A stretch of 64,000 nt of DNA from Setomelanomma holmii (lineage: Eukaryota > Ascomycota > Dothideomycetes > Pleosporales > Phaeosphaeriaceae). The notes below the pieces were generated by a model. That model was not told the DNA's origin and searched no databases. It saw only the letters and a list, made by a program, of their open reading frames with translations. Every line of letters starts with the position of its first letter. Position 1 is the stretch's first letter. A program made the translations under genes and the position numbers. The stretch lies in contig ML978168.1 in the NCBI GenBank assembly GCA_010015745.1, forward strand, positions 248,001 through 312,000, in the 5' to 3' direction. Of the stretch, positions 21,503-31,099 are shown in pieces.

Positions 21503-22425
21503 TCACATCATCATCCCCACAGCCGGACCAACGCTCTTCTGCTGCTCATCTTTTCTAGCCATGACATGTCCTATTGCGTTGCCTGTCGCGCCACCATGTC
21601 CTCCATGATCCAGATGCTCCGGCTCCTTCCCATTCCGCTGCAAATACCTATGATGCAAGTTCCAAAAGTGATGCACTTCTGCGTCTTTCTTCGCCGCATG
21701 TTCAGTGTAGTGCTCTGGCTCGATGACAGTTCTATTGCGAGCTTCTTCGTATTCTGGCGTGTGTTCGTGCGCCTCGTTGCAAATCTCTCTGCCGTGGTGG
21801 GTGCGGTGGTGCAGGTTCCAGAAATGGTGCATGGTCTTCTTGTCGATTTTTTCCTTAGATTGCACTGGTTCTGCGGTCAGGTTGGTATCTGGTTGTTCGC
21901 ATTCCGAACCATGCTCGTGCTCCTGTTGGCACTTTTGCTTGGCTTCACCACTGCGTCGGCGCTCCCAGAAGTGGTGCTCGCTTTTCTTGTCTTTGTCTTC
22001 TTTTCTAGGCTCGGTGTCCGCGACTGCGGTGTCACAAGGGCCCCCGTCTGAATTGGCGCGTGCTTTATTGTCAGGATTTGCGGATTTTCGTTTGCTGTCA
22101 CGCCTGCGGTGCAACTCCCAGAAGCGGGCTTCGGCATCCTTTCCTCCATGGTCGTTACGATGTTCACGTTCCGAAATTACGCCTTCTCTCGTCTCTTCGT
22201 CCTTCTCCGGCTCCAGAGTCATGGCCTTCTTGAGGTAGTGAGTGACATTGGGCCATGGGTTATGACCTTGTTATTGAGTAAGTCAAAGGGCCGTGGACAG
22301 GTGATGTGAATAGGAGTACCTTTGTGCTTCTCATTTTGCTCGTGAGTCTCGTCATCTTTGACATTAGTATCGGACATGGCTGATACGAAGCCCATAGGCC
22401 GCGGGCTTTGTTCACGTTGAGACAT
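21503..22425 (-). CDS. Histidine-rich protein with four FW-centred repeats, unknown function
   Basis: Two exons (22320-22425 and 21503-22266; intron 53 bp, GTACTC donor, AACAAG acceptor) give 289 residues. After an N-terminal part (MSQREQSPRPMGFVSAMSD, then NPWPNVTHYLKKA) the protein consists of four degenerate units of 49-53 residues, each centred on FW: ARFWELHRRR, HHFWERRRS, HHFWNLHHRTHHG and HHFWNLHHRYLQ, with FW at residues 84, 135, 184 and 237. Units are preceded by a basic/acidic K-K/D-A/S-E segment, and most linkers contain EP and EHEH-like elements. It is very rich in His, Glu, Lys and Arg, with no hydrophobic segment, so it is soluble. The His clusters could bind metal ions; that is inference. 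I do not recognise the family. Confidence 0.7.
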
Positions 22426-22733
22426 TATGGTATTCGTTCTTGGGCAAGTATTGGTTTTGGAACGACTAGAGAGACGGACGCAGTTTTATAGAGCACAGAG
22501 GCGAGAGTAGCGAGATCTCTCCATTTGATCATCGGTCCTGTGCCATTCATTGTGTCGTGGTGGTGCGGTGGCCTGACGTGATGGCGATATGATGATCTTC
22601 GGCTGGTGTCGGGCGATGGTTCAAAGGCTAGAACATCACCAACAGTTAAACGACATAAACCTGCAACATCCACGCATGTCGCAAATGTGGTTCGTCATTT
22701 TCGCTCTACAGCCATCGAACGAGTAACAGCTCG
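22426..22733. other. Intergenic
   Basis: Short spacer holding the FW-repeat gene promoter and the TinC-like gene 3' end. Nothing further seen. Confidence 0.45.
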
Positions 22734-24725
22734 CTAGCAGCCCAAAAGGTTCTCCAGCTCTTCCGGAGTCAATGTACTCTTCCTCCGCTTCGGTCGCCCT
22801 TGGATTCGAGTCTTTGTTGGCGAGCGTATTGCGCGCTTCCTGCTCGTTTCTTTCTGCACATCGGCATCATCCGCTGCATCCGCTGCATCTAATGTTGAAG
22901 TAGCTTGCAGACTTTCAGCAATAGCAGCAGCGTCTGCTTCAGCTTGCTTCAGCTTGTCGTGAACCGTTAACTTCGGCGATGGCTCGTCGGGATGTGCATG
23001 TGGGCTCGAATGGCGCTTTCGGGTCTGGTATGTCGTGTTAGAATTCGAGCCTGCAAGTGAGAAGGAGGAGATTGAAGGGGACGAAGAAAATTTGACTTTG
23101 CTGGCCATCTTGGCGATTTGGTTGGCAATATTGTCGCAACGTACATGGCGTGGCGTGCGATCATCCTGACTCGCTGGCCTGGACACACGCTCTCTTGACC
23201 CTGGAATTCTGCTCGCTGACGTCGGGCGAGTGGACTTCTCTACCTCTACCAGATCTATACCAGATGCATCTCCGTTCTCGTCCTCTACTTGGGTCGGCGT
23301 GTTGGGTATAGATGCGGAGAAAGCAACTCTCCGCGGTGATCGAATAGGTGACTTATTGCCGTTCGTCTCGCGAAGAGCTGTGGGCTTGGGTTGGAGCTTC
23401 AGCTTGAACATATCGGAAGTCGTCGTTGGTCCTGGAATATCGTCCTTCTCGGACGAGGGAAGGTGTGTCTCCTCTGGTGCTTCTTTGAGCTCCTCATCGA
23501 ACATAGAGCTGGCGTCACCCTCATTATCTGCCTCGTCATCGTCCTCGACCATGGATATTTCGTCCCTATTGACAGTCTCCAGTCCAACACCGAGCCCAAG
23601 GCCCATCTTGAGCTCCTCGAGATTGATCGTGTCACCATTGGTCATTCGTTTGCGCCACGAGTCCATGAGCATGAAAGCTTCCCGCAGGCGGGCTTCCATC
23701 TTCTCCCAGCCTGCTCGCAGTCGGTGTATCTCCTCTTCTCGCATCTCCACTTCGTCGACGGCAACAAAGTTAGGGTTCGTGAGAAGGTTTTTGAGGTTGT
23801 CTAGGACTGTCTCCATGTCGCTCGCTAGCGTCTCGTAGTTGGTTGGCAGTGCATTGAACATGCCGTGCTGCATACTCTCGTCCTCTTCGCCAATGACGGA
23901 CAGTCCTTCTGCGTCCGTGGAGGCACTCTGCTCTGGCATGCCCTGTAGCTCCTTCAGTGTCACGAGTGTGCTTCTGACGAGCCCAATCAAGTTGTCGTTC
24001 TCGTCGCTCAAGCTCTGGCTGAGCTGGGTCAGGAATTCCGTCGTCTCTTGCTTAAGGCTGTAGCCAGGATCGTCCAGGTCTGCCGCTTCATCGCGCATGC
24101 TGCCTGCGAAGCCGCCCAAGCCAATGCTTCCTGGGTTGATTGTGATGCTCGCACCCACAAGGCCCGCCTTGTTACCGCGCTGCTGGCTCGTCAGATGGCT
24201 CTTCAGCCTCTGAATCTGCACGTCGCGCTTTCGCACGTCATTCGCGCAGCTCGTCCGCACCTGCTGGACTGTCGTCTTCAGTCGCAGCATCTCCTCTCGC
24301 AGGCTTCGCGCTGACGATTCGGCGGTGCGCAGGGCGGCACGAGCAGAGCGCTCCTGTGACTGCGCAAGTGACATCTGACGCGCCAGGTCATCATTGCGCG
24401 TCTGAAGCTTCTCGAGGGCGGCTGTTTGGCGCGTTGATTCGGAGCGAAGGGTGCGCAGTGTGTCGGCAATGGACTCGCGATATTCTTGGTCGCGCTGCTC
24501 GCGTCAGCCTTGGAGGACGACAAACTCTCTAACGAGACCACATACGTCGCGCTTCAATATCAGGTCGTGGACCAGATTGATAATATGCGCCATGGTCTGT
24601 TCCTTCCCACCCTCCCCGCGCGAAGGGTGCGCGAATTCGATTACTTTACCATCACGTAGCAGACCGCGGGCGAGCAGGAGGTTGTTGATATATGCCGACG
24701 CCGTCTTGAGGCTGTGAGACTCCAT
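22734..24725 (-). CDS. tinC: TinC-like NIMA-interacting coiled-coil protein (ADIP domain)
   Basis: Two exons (24546-24725 and 22734-24494; intron 51 bp, GTATGT...GAGCAG) encode 646 residues. The N-terminus ASAYINNLLLARGLLRDGK and DLILKRD|RDQEY belong to the afadin/alpha-actinin-binding (ADIP/SSX2IP) domain found in fungal TinC, a protein that binds the mitotic kinase NIMA in Aspergillus nidulans. Residues about 60-175 are a long coiled coil (ERSARAALRTAESSARSLREE); a second helical stretch (VEMREEEIHRLRAGWEKME) follows. The C-terminal half is disordered, rich in Ser/Pro and probable phosphorylation sites (SPIRSPRR), with basic clusters (GRPKRRKS) that look nuclear. It probably acts in mitosis or at septa/spindle pole bodies. 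The start is set by homology of the first residues. Confidence 0.82.
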
Positions 24726-25589
24726 CGCGTAAATTGTGGCTTTGATGAGTGCGCAATGACGATGGTGTTGCTTCCGTCTGATCAGTGTTTACACGGCACG
24801 GACCATCATCAACAGTCGCAGTTTCCTAAAGTGGGCCCCTCGCCCTGGCCTAGCACTAGCGCCTTTCCCATCGTGGGACCACAAACCCTCACACCTTTTA
24901 TCCACCCCTTGCCCTATCCTATAATCTTGAGGCACTCCATTTTCTTCCTATAAAACCTGCATCCGCAACCCCGCTCGTCATGATTGGAGTACATTCTTAT
25001 ATCGATGCTTGTTGGCACGCGAGCAGAGTGCAATAATGCCGAATGTACGCGTCCACGACTATATTTAAATCGAAATGCTATCATCACTTCATTCAACCTA
25101 AACAGAAACTTCGTCGCGCAACTATCATCGAGTGCTGATTATTCTCATTGTCTGCGAAACCACAAAGGTTCTCCTTTGAAGACTATCAAGCCCTGACCAA
25201 GCTGGGCCCCGCTCCATAATGGGACTCAGGGCGCTGATCCTTCCGCGCAAGGCTTGAGGTCCGGTATTCATGGTACAGGGAAGAGCTCGGGTTCGCGTTC
25301 GGCAGAACTGGCGACTAGCTGCCGGGTTTCATACTCTCCAGTGGGTGGAGAAAGTTGTGGCCATGAAGGGTACTTCGCACGTGGAATGCTCGTTCCCGAG
25401 GCCCACCGTGATCGAAAGCTCGCCAGCATTACAGGAGGATATTCCAGGATGGAGGAAAGGCCCGCTAACCTTGAGGAAGGCAAAAACAAAGGCAGGCCTG
25501 TTTGCCCTTCATGCAAGATTTATATTTAGGGTGCCAGTGTGCTGCCATTATGAGATTCTCCCGTTCCATCGACTTGCAGTCATCTGATC
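24726..25589. other. Divergent intergenic region
   Basis: Between the TinC-like gene (minus) and the FAD oxidoreductase pseudogene (plus). The part at about 24930-25150 is AT-rich. Open frames at 25254-25587 lack motifs. No gene called. Confidence 0.45.
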
Positions 25590-27262
25590 ATGGAAAGACC
25601 AATACAACGTACTTTTTTCTCCATCTTCCTGTTGGCGCAACTGGTTGCTGCTGCTCCGACTCAAGCAACAACTCAAGCATGTACTGACATCACAAACGCT
25701 TTGCCAGGCAAAGTCCTTTCGCCTGGCCTTCTCGCACTGGAGTACTAGTACGAAACACAGCAATACTGCAGCACCACGTTACGCTCCGCCGACCCAGCAT
25801 GTATCGTGCAGCCCTCAGCCGCTGAGGACGTTTCTGCTGTTGTCAAAGTCTTGAACAAATTCCAATCGTCAACTTCGCCACAAGAAGCGGTGGCCATGAT
25901 CCAAACGTCGGCCACGCCACCGTCGAGGACGGGATTCTCACCACCATGACAGATATGGTTGGCCTTACCTACGACGCCATGAAGCGAGTCGCATACGTCA
26001 AGCCAGGTGGAGAATGGAACGATGTTATTGGCGACCTAGAACCAAGTAGTGTAACAATCACAGGCGGTCGACTAGGTATGTCAAGTCCTCGATTTTTGCA
26101 TCTCTGCACTAACACGATTGAAGGCCTCGTTGGCGTTGGTGGCTATCTGCTTCAAGGAGGCGTCTCCTTCCTCACGGCCCAAGAAGGCCTCGCGGCAGAC
26201 AACATAGTCGGATGGAAAACGGTCATGGCAAATGGTTCCATCGTCAATTTGGACGCCACAACTAACCCATATCTCGCCCAGGCCATGCGCAGAAGTGGCA
26301 GCCAATTCGGCATTGTGACCAAGTATACGGTAAGAGTTCACGAGATCGGCGATGTATGGGGACATTTCTGCATATACGAAGACAGTCAATGCGATGCGCT
26401 GTACGCTGCTCTGCACAACTTCGTCGGCAATGGTGCACGAGATCCCAAAGCGGCCATCATCTTCTCCGATCTCGTTGCTGTCGAAGGGTTGGAAACGAGG
26501 CTGCTCTACTATTTCTACGACGGACCTACGCGCCCGACTGCGGGCCTGTTCGCCGACTTCTTCAACATTCCTGGTCTCATCTGCGCGCCGAAGACACAGA
26601 AATATTCCGAGCTCGTGAGTTGACTTACCACCATACAACGATTTCCGATACTAATCCAGGTTAGCTGAAATCGAACGGCGAACCAGCTCGCTTCCTGAAC
26701 TCCCGAGTCTCTTTTAGGGTAGGCGTCCCTGCTTTCACAATTCTTGACAGTTAACCTCATCGTCTACTAGACTTAAACCATTCTCTATATCGCCACATGC
26801 CCGTAGATGTATTCCGAGATCCGCACTAAGCTCGCACACATCACCGCACCATTCCTCACGCTCCTTCGCCCAACCTCACAATTCAGCATCGACTTCCAGC
26901 CTCTCCCTTCCATCATCGGCAAGATATCCGAGTCTAAAGGCGGCAATGCAATGGGCCTTTCGTCATCCTATCCCGATCGCATTGTCCTGGAGATCCAGGG
27001 CTCCTGGGCCCTAGCAAGCGACGATGCAGTCGTGTACAGCTTGTCGAAGCAATTGACCGACTGGTTGGATGAACAAGTACCAAAAAGGCTCGACGAAGCA
27101 GGCATGAGCAGGGACATGTATTTACCGCTGTTCATGAACGACGCTGCGGGTGATCAGCCTGTCACGAAGAGCTACAAGGATCACGAGAAGTTCAAGGCGC
27201 TGCAACGACAGGTCGATCCGGATGGGTTGTTTAGTACAAGGGCTGGTGGATTCAAGTACTAG
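25590..27262 (+). pseudogene. Berberine-bridge-type FAD-linked oxidoreductase, broken
   Basis: A secreted FAD-dependent oxidase gene (FAD_binding_4 plus BBE). It starts with a signal peptide (FFSIFLLAQLVAAAPT). The FAD-binding block TRSGGHDPNVGHATV (about 25884-25928), YVKPGGEWNDV, GGRLG|LVGVGGYLLQGG across a GTATGT intron, GLAADNIVGW and SGSQFGIVTKYT are clear, and the C-terminus ends with the family-typical DPDGLFSTRAGGFKY. Lesions: an in-frame TAG at 25746-25748 after LALEY, where homologues probably carry Gln, and a frame change near 25850-25860 just before the flavin-binding segment. The segment between about 26710 and 26807 also lacks a clean splice solution. Most of the rest is well preserved, so inactivation is recent or partly due to sequencing error. 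It lies tail-to-tail with the ABM-domain gene (40 bp apart). Confidence 0.8.
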
Positions 27263-27302
27263 GTGTTATTTGTGGTAAGCCGTGTTGGACAAAGCACGAG
27301 TG

Positions 27303-27772
27303 TTAAGCTTGCGGCTTGAAATAAACCCACTCTTTTCCATCGCCTGATGCCCGCTCCCATATCTCAATCTCCCTAGGCTTGATCCACATTGGCTCTGTGA
27401 TTGCCAAGTACGGCTTGTAATAATCCTTGTGTACTTGCACCTATCCTCATCATGTCAGCACGCATCGCAGTCATCATCCTTCATTTAGTCTTCGACCTCC
27501 AAATCCTCGATACCCTCCCAATCGGAGACTATTGTACTCACCGTCATGAACTCCTCAACACTCATATTCCAACTTTCGATAAATTTGAACACGCCCGGCT
27601 CCTGTGGGTGCTGCAAGACTTGGAAGGAAGCGCACTCGGGCTCCGCGACAACGGCGTCGTAGGCGGATTTGAGAGCTTCGAGAAAGGCGGGCACGGAGGC
27701 GGGTGCGACGGTGATTTTGACGTGTGCGGAGAAGGAGGAGAGATGGGGTGGGTTGGTGGGGTCGGTGGCCAT
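27303..27772 (-). CDS. ABM-domain (dimeric alpha/beta barrel) protein
   Basis: Small antibiotic-biosynthesis-monooxygenase-fold protein of 122 residues from two exons (27542-27772, 27303-27440). The intron (27441-27541, GTGAGT...GATAG) is needed to recover the C-terminal half: EEFMT|VQVHKDYYKPYL, then PMWIKPREIEIWERAS. The core matches the family: HVKITVAPASVPAFLEALK, CASFQVLQHPQEPGVFKFIESW. ABM proteins are cofactor-free oxygenases or cyclases, often found with FAD oxidoreductases, or stand-alone quinol oxygenases; the substrate is not deducible. The ATG at 27772 is preferred because upstream in-frame sequence to 27853 is His/Pro-rich and unlike the fold. Confidence 0.8.
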
Positions 27773-27853
27773 GGCGAAGAGTGTGAGGTGGTGTAAATGG
27801 GGGCGATAACGGTGCCGAGGTCGAGTGGGAGAGAAATCTGGGTGTAAATCCAC

Positions 27854-29137
27854 GAAGTCAATGCTTTTGTAGATGTCAGATGTCTTCCTATTTGGTCCGA
27901 GGCTATATGCAGGTGAGATTGATGCTGTAAGCAGTGAGTCCCATTAACGTGTTGTATCAGCAAGCTGGCCGCCTAAAAACCACCAAATCGACCCTATGTA
28001 ATCTTCACGACTACAGCAGAATAGAGCCTGAAACTTAGAGGGCAGTCTTCTAAAACTATACAATATATTCCTTGAAGTCTAAGAGTGCTAGCTTTAGAGG
28101 CGAAAGCAATACTACGTTTTAGCCCTCAAATTTGATACAATTGCTACCTTCATATAAAAGGCTCAATTTTTCAGCTTATTACTTACACACATACATCAAA
28201 GTACGTAAGTACGAGTGTATACAAAATATAAAGGTTGCTACTGTTGTAGTTGTGCAATTTGCATGGGTCCGATTTCGTGGTTTTTGGTGGAATTTTGGGT
28301 GGCCAGCTTGCTGATAAAACACGTGGCTTAGGATGCTTGGGAAGCCTTGTCAGCAGGATCAAGAGTAAGCGGAATCCCCAGAAGACTTCGGATTCCCGGT
28401 CGGGAGTAGGTTTGTAGCATGTCAGAAGGATGAAGGCGCGAGAAGTGCGGTTGGCTGATATAAGCGCCGTTAAAGTCCGGACCTGCCAAGGTGAGGAAAT
28501 GAATGACCTTGTAAGCCTCACTCCAATACGTCTTGCGCGCATCCAGACGTGGCCCAGCACCTTTACCTTCTTTGGCTTCGCGGCCTTTGCTCGATCGAGG
28601 GTACCTCGTGGCGCAAATGGGTGCAGATCCGTCAATACGACTAGAATTGATTATCTCAAGTCGTGGAACGCCTCATGCATCGAGCTCGAGTAAATCGCAC
28701 CGTCTCGGAGCTGATCCCCCGTCAAAGCTTTTGTGTACCTTGGAAAGCCACCAAAGGCTGTGGACATCGCCAACACGTTACCTGTCAATCGATCTAGCCC
28801 TAGGACTCCCCGCGGCTACATGGCACTGGCACGAGTACCCACGTCGTCAAGGTCGCACTGTCCCTCACTACCCACCGAAAGAGCAAAGCACACATGTGTC
28901 CTGCTCGGGCTCCAGACTCTGAACTTCATGTCTGCGACAGCTGTACCGCGAGCTTTTCACGACCAAAACTTGCTTGTCTCGATAATTCGATAGGTATCGT
29001 GATAGCTGAGACTTGTCTTCATGTTCACTCACATCTCGATGCTTTCACCTTGATGACGATCGTATGGCGCTGGAAAGCCGATCTTTTGGTCTTGGCAACG
29101 AGTACTCACGCTCAGGCAACTTGCAAATTCGACCACA
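27854..29137. other. Intergenic with an AT-rich patch
   Basis: No gene recognised. The stretch about 28000-28260 is AT-rich and TpA-rich with short motif-like repeats and no open frame, resembling an old RIP-degraded transposon relic; this is a visual impression without a dinucleotide calculation. The remainder shows nothing. Confidence 0.35.
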
Positions 29138-29269
29138 TTGAGCGCTACAAGTTCTATAGCACTATCGCCTAACGTTGACCTCGACTACACGACCGTCTCG
29201 GTGATTGTGCCGAAGTGCATCAGAAACCAGGACCCGACTTACACTGAGTGCAGATTACTGCTTCACAAA

Positions 29270-29956
29270 ATGTCCATTGCCCGCGGAATCTACAACATAG
29301 ATCAAGTCCACGATATCTTGCGCTATCGTTGTCCCCAGGCGCTCGCAAAGTTCCCAAATCCCAAGGTCTTCTACATCCGACCTGACACCCAAGGTGATGG
29401 CCACCCGGAACTGCGCATCGGCTGCTGTATGGACAAAGATCGAAAGACCAAGGAATACCTATGGATGAAGGAGACGACTGACGACCCGCCCGCCCCACTC
29501 TACTTTACGACCAAACACGGCGAAATTCGACCGGTATCTGGTACAAAAGTCTTCGCTGGCTTCATAGGCGAGGGGGTGTTTGGCAAGATCTACAAAGATG
29601 GATTAACGCATGGCGCGATTGCGACGCATAGCTTGTTCAAGTATGTCATGTTGATCTGTGGGTATAAGGACGTATGGAACGATAGGCTGGATTTCCCGGA
29701 GACGATTGCGGAGCAGGAGAAGGGTGATTTGCGAGGATTGAGTATTGCGCTGAGGAATATTGCGAGGCGCATGCCTGATGTGCAGAAGAAGAAAGTGGAG
29801 GAGGCAGTTGTGGAAGATGATGCAAAGGTTATCCTTGCGGATGGAGGGACGAAGAAACGAGTTCGAGAGACTGAGGAAGAGGATGAAGTAGAAGACGCGA
29901 AGGTGGTGAAGAAGAAGCAGTGCTTCGACTACGATTGTGAACACTGTGGGACATGA
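29270..29956 (+). CDS. Hypothetical protein with acidic/basic C-terminal tail
   Basis: An open frame of 228 residues from the first in-frame ATG (MSIARGIYNIDQVHDILRY); the frame is open without ATG back to about 29138 (NVDLDYTTVSVIVPKCIRNQ), which also looks coding, so the true start probably lies in an unrecognised 5' exon or the annotated start is too short. The body (FYIRPDTQGDGHPELRIG, GEIRPVSGTKVFAGFIGEG) resembles no family I know. The last 60 residues are strongly charged (VRETEEEDEVEDAKVVKKKQ) and end with a Cys pair CEHCGT, which suggests a nuclear protein. No signal peptide or membrane segment. Confidence 0.6.
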   Translation: MSIARGIYNIDQVHDILRYRCPQALAKFPNPKVFYIRPDTQGDGHPELRIGCCMDKDRKTKEYLWMKETTDDPPAPLYFTTKHGEIRPVSGTKVFAGFIGEGVFGKIYKDGLTHGAIATHSLFKYVMLICGYKDVWNDRLDFPETIAEQEKGDLRGLSIALRNIARRMPDVQKKKVEEAVVEDDAKVILADGGTKKRVRETEEEDEVEDAKVVKKKQCFDYDCEHCGT

Positions 29957-31099
29957 CTGGCAACATCAGCGTGGCAGCCTCGAGACTGGCACAGACATGG
30001 GACATTCTTCGGAGCTGGTCTCTACATAACCCGCACGAGCAATTAGAGATACCTCGTAGGCGACGCAGCAGATTGATATCTAGAGATCTAGGCGGTCCTT
30101 GGGGTTGAGTATATGGTGAAGAAGGCGTGTCTCCATTCTGTACCACTCCAACTCGCCAAAATCTTTAGCGTGCTGACGCACCGCGTGGACCCGTGCACGA
30201 AAAGACTCCACCTTGCACTTCATCACAACTCTCTCAGTCCATCATCAAGCAAACACAGATGAGCTCCACTACATCATTTTCGCCTTCATGCAAACCCACG
30301 TCGAACGTAAAGCCGATCGAGGCCTTCACCGATGCATTCTGGCGCCGACATGCGTCTCTGGCACCGATTCGCGCGACCCTCGCCAGGTTTTTATCAACTG
30401 GAGGTCATGCCACTTTCGAGCCACTTCAAGAACAGCTTGACAATGGAGTCGATTCGTGCAACAACAAGCTGAACTTCTGCAAAACACGATGCGAGGCCTC
30501 TCATTCCAGAACTTCACATACAATTGTTCTGCAAGCTTTCTTTCACAAATAATGACCCTGCAGTCGTGAAAGCGGATCAAAAGTAGGTAGGTGTGAGCTC
30601 TTATGTGAGTTCTACAACCTTCCCTGGATCGAACGCAAGGATGGCATAGCTTATCTCCACGCTTGTGGCTGGGTACCAAAGTAATCTGGGAAGCGCACGC
30701 AATCGGGCCCGTAGAGGTTACGCTTGGCTGAAACATACTCACCAGTGAAGCATGACGTCTCGGTTTGTTCGGCAAATAAAAACTCCAAACTGTCGTTTAG
30801 ATGTTCTCTCCTGTAATGCAAGCAATGAACATTATGTTTACTATGTATCTATCTCAGTCATAAAGGTATCATATGCGTCCTGGGCTCGTTTACATCCAGG
30901 TAAACTAACTTCATAAAGAAGGGAGAAGAATAGTATACGCTCCCAACCCAAAAAATGCTCGAAAAACCGCCCAAAAATTCCAACGCTGGCTGTGTGTATA
31001 AATGCAAATTCAGATGCTCAGGTTGAAAGCGACAAAGGGAATGTATATGTAGCGATATCAACACACTTCAAGTGTGGATGCACAGAGGCAAAGGCGGTA
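29957..31099. other. Intergenic, possible small ORF only
   Basis: Convergent space between two genes. A 97-codon frame at 30259-30552 with four cysteines in its second half is the only candidate; it has no signal peptide, no recognisable motif and no supporting context, so it is not called. Nothing else seen. Confidence 0.4.

Noticed and set aside
21476..22238. Plus-strand frames of 171-191 codons with hydrophobic, membrane-like stretches
   Set aside because: They are complementary to the charged FW-repeat gene; complement of Glu/Lys/His codons gives Phe/Leu/Val-rich noise.
30259..30552. Possible small cysteine-containing protein of 97 residues
   Set aside because: No signal peptide, motif, neighbour logic or splice support; length is within chance expectation.
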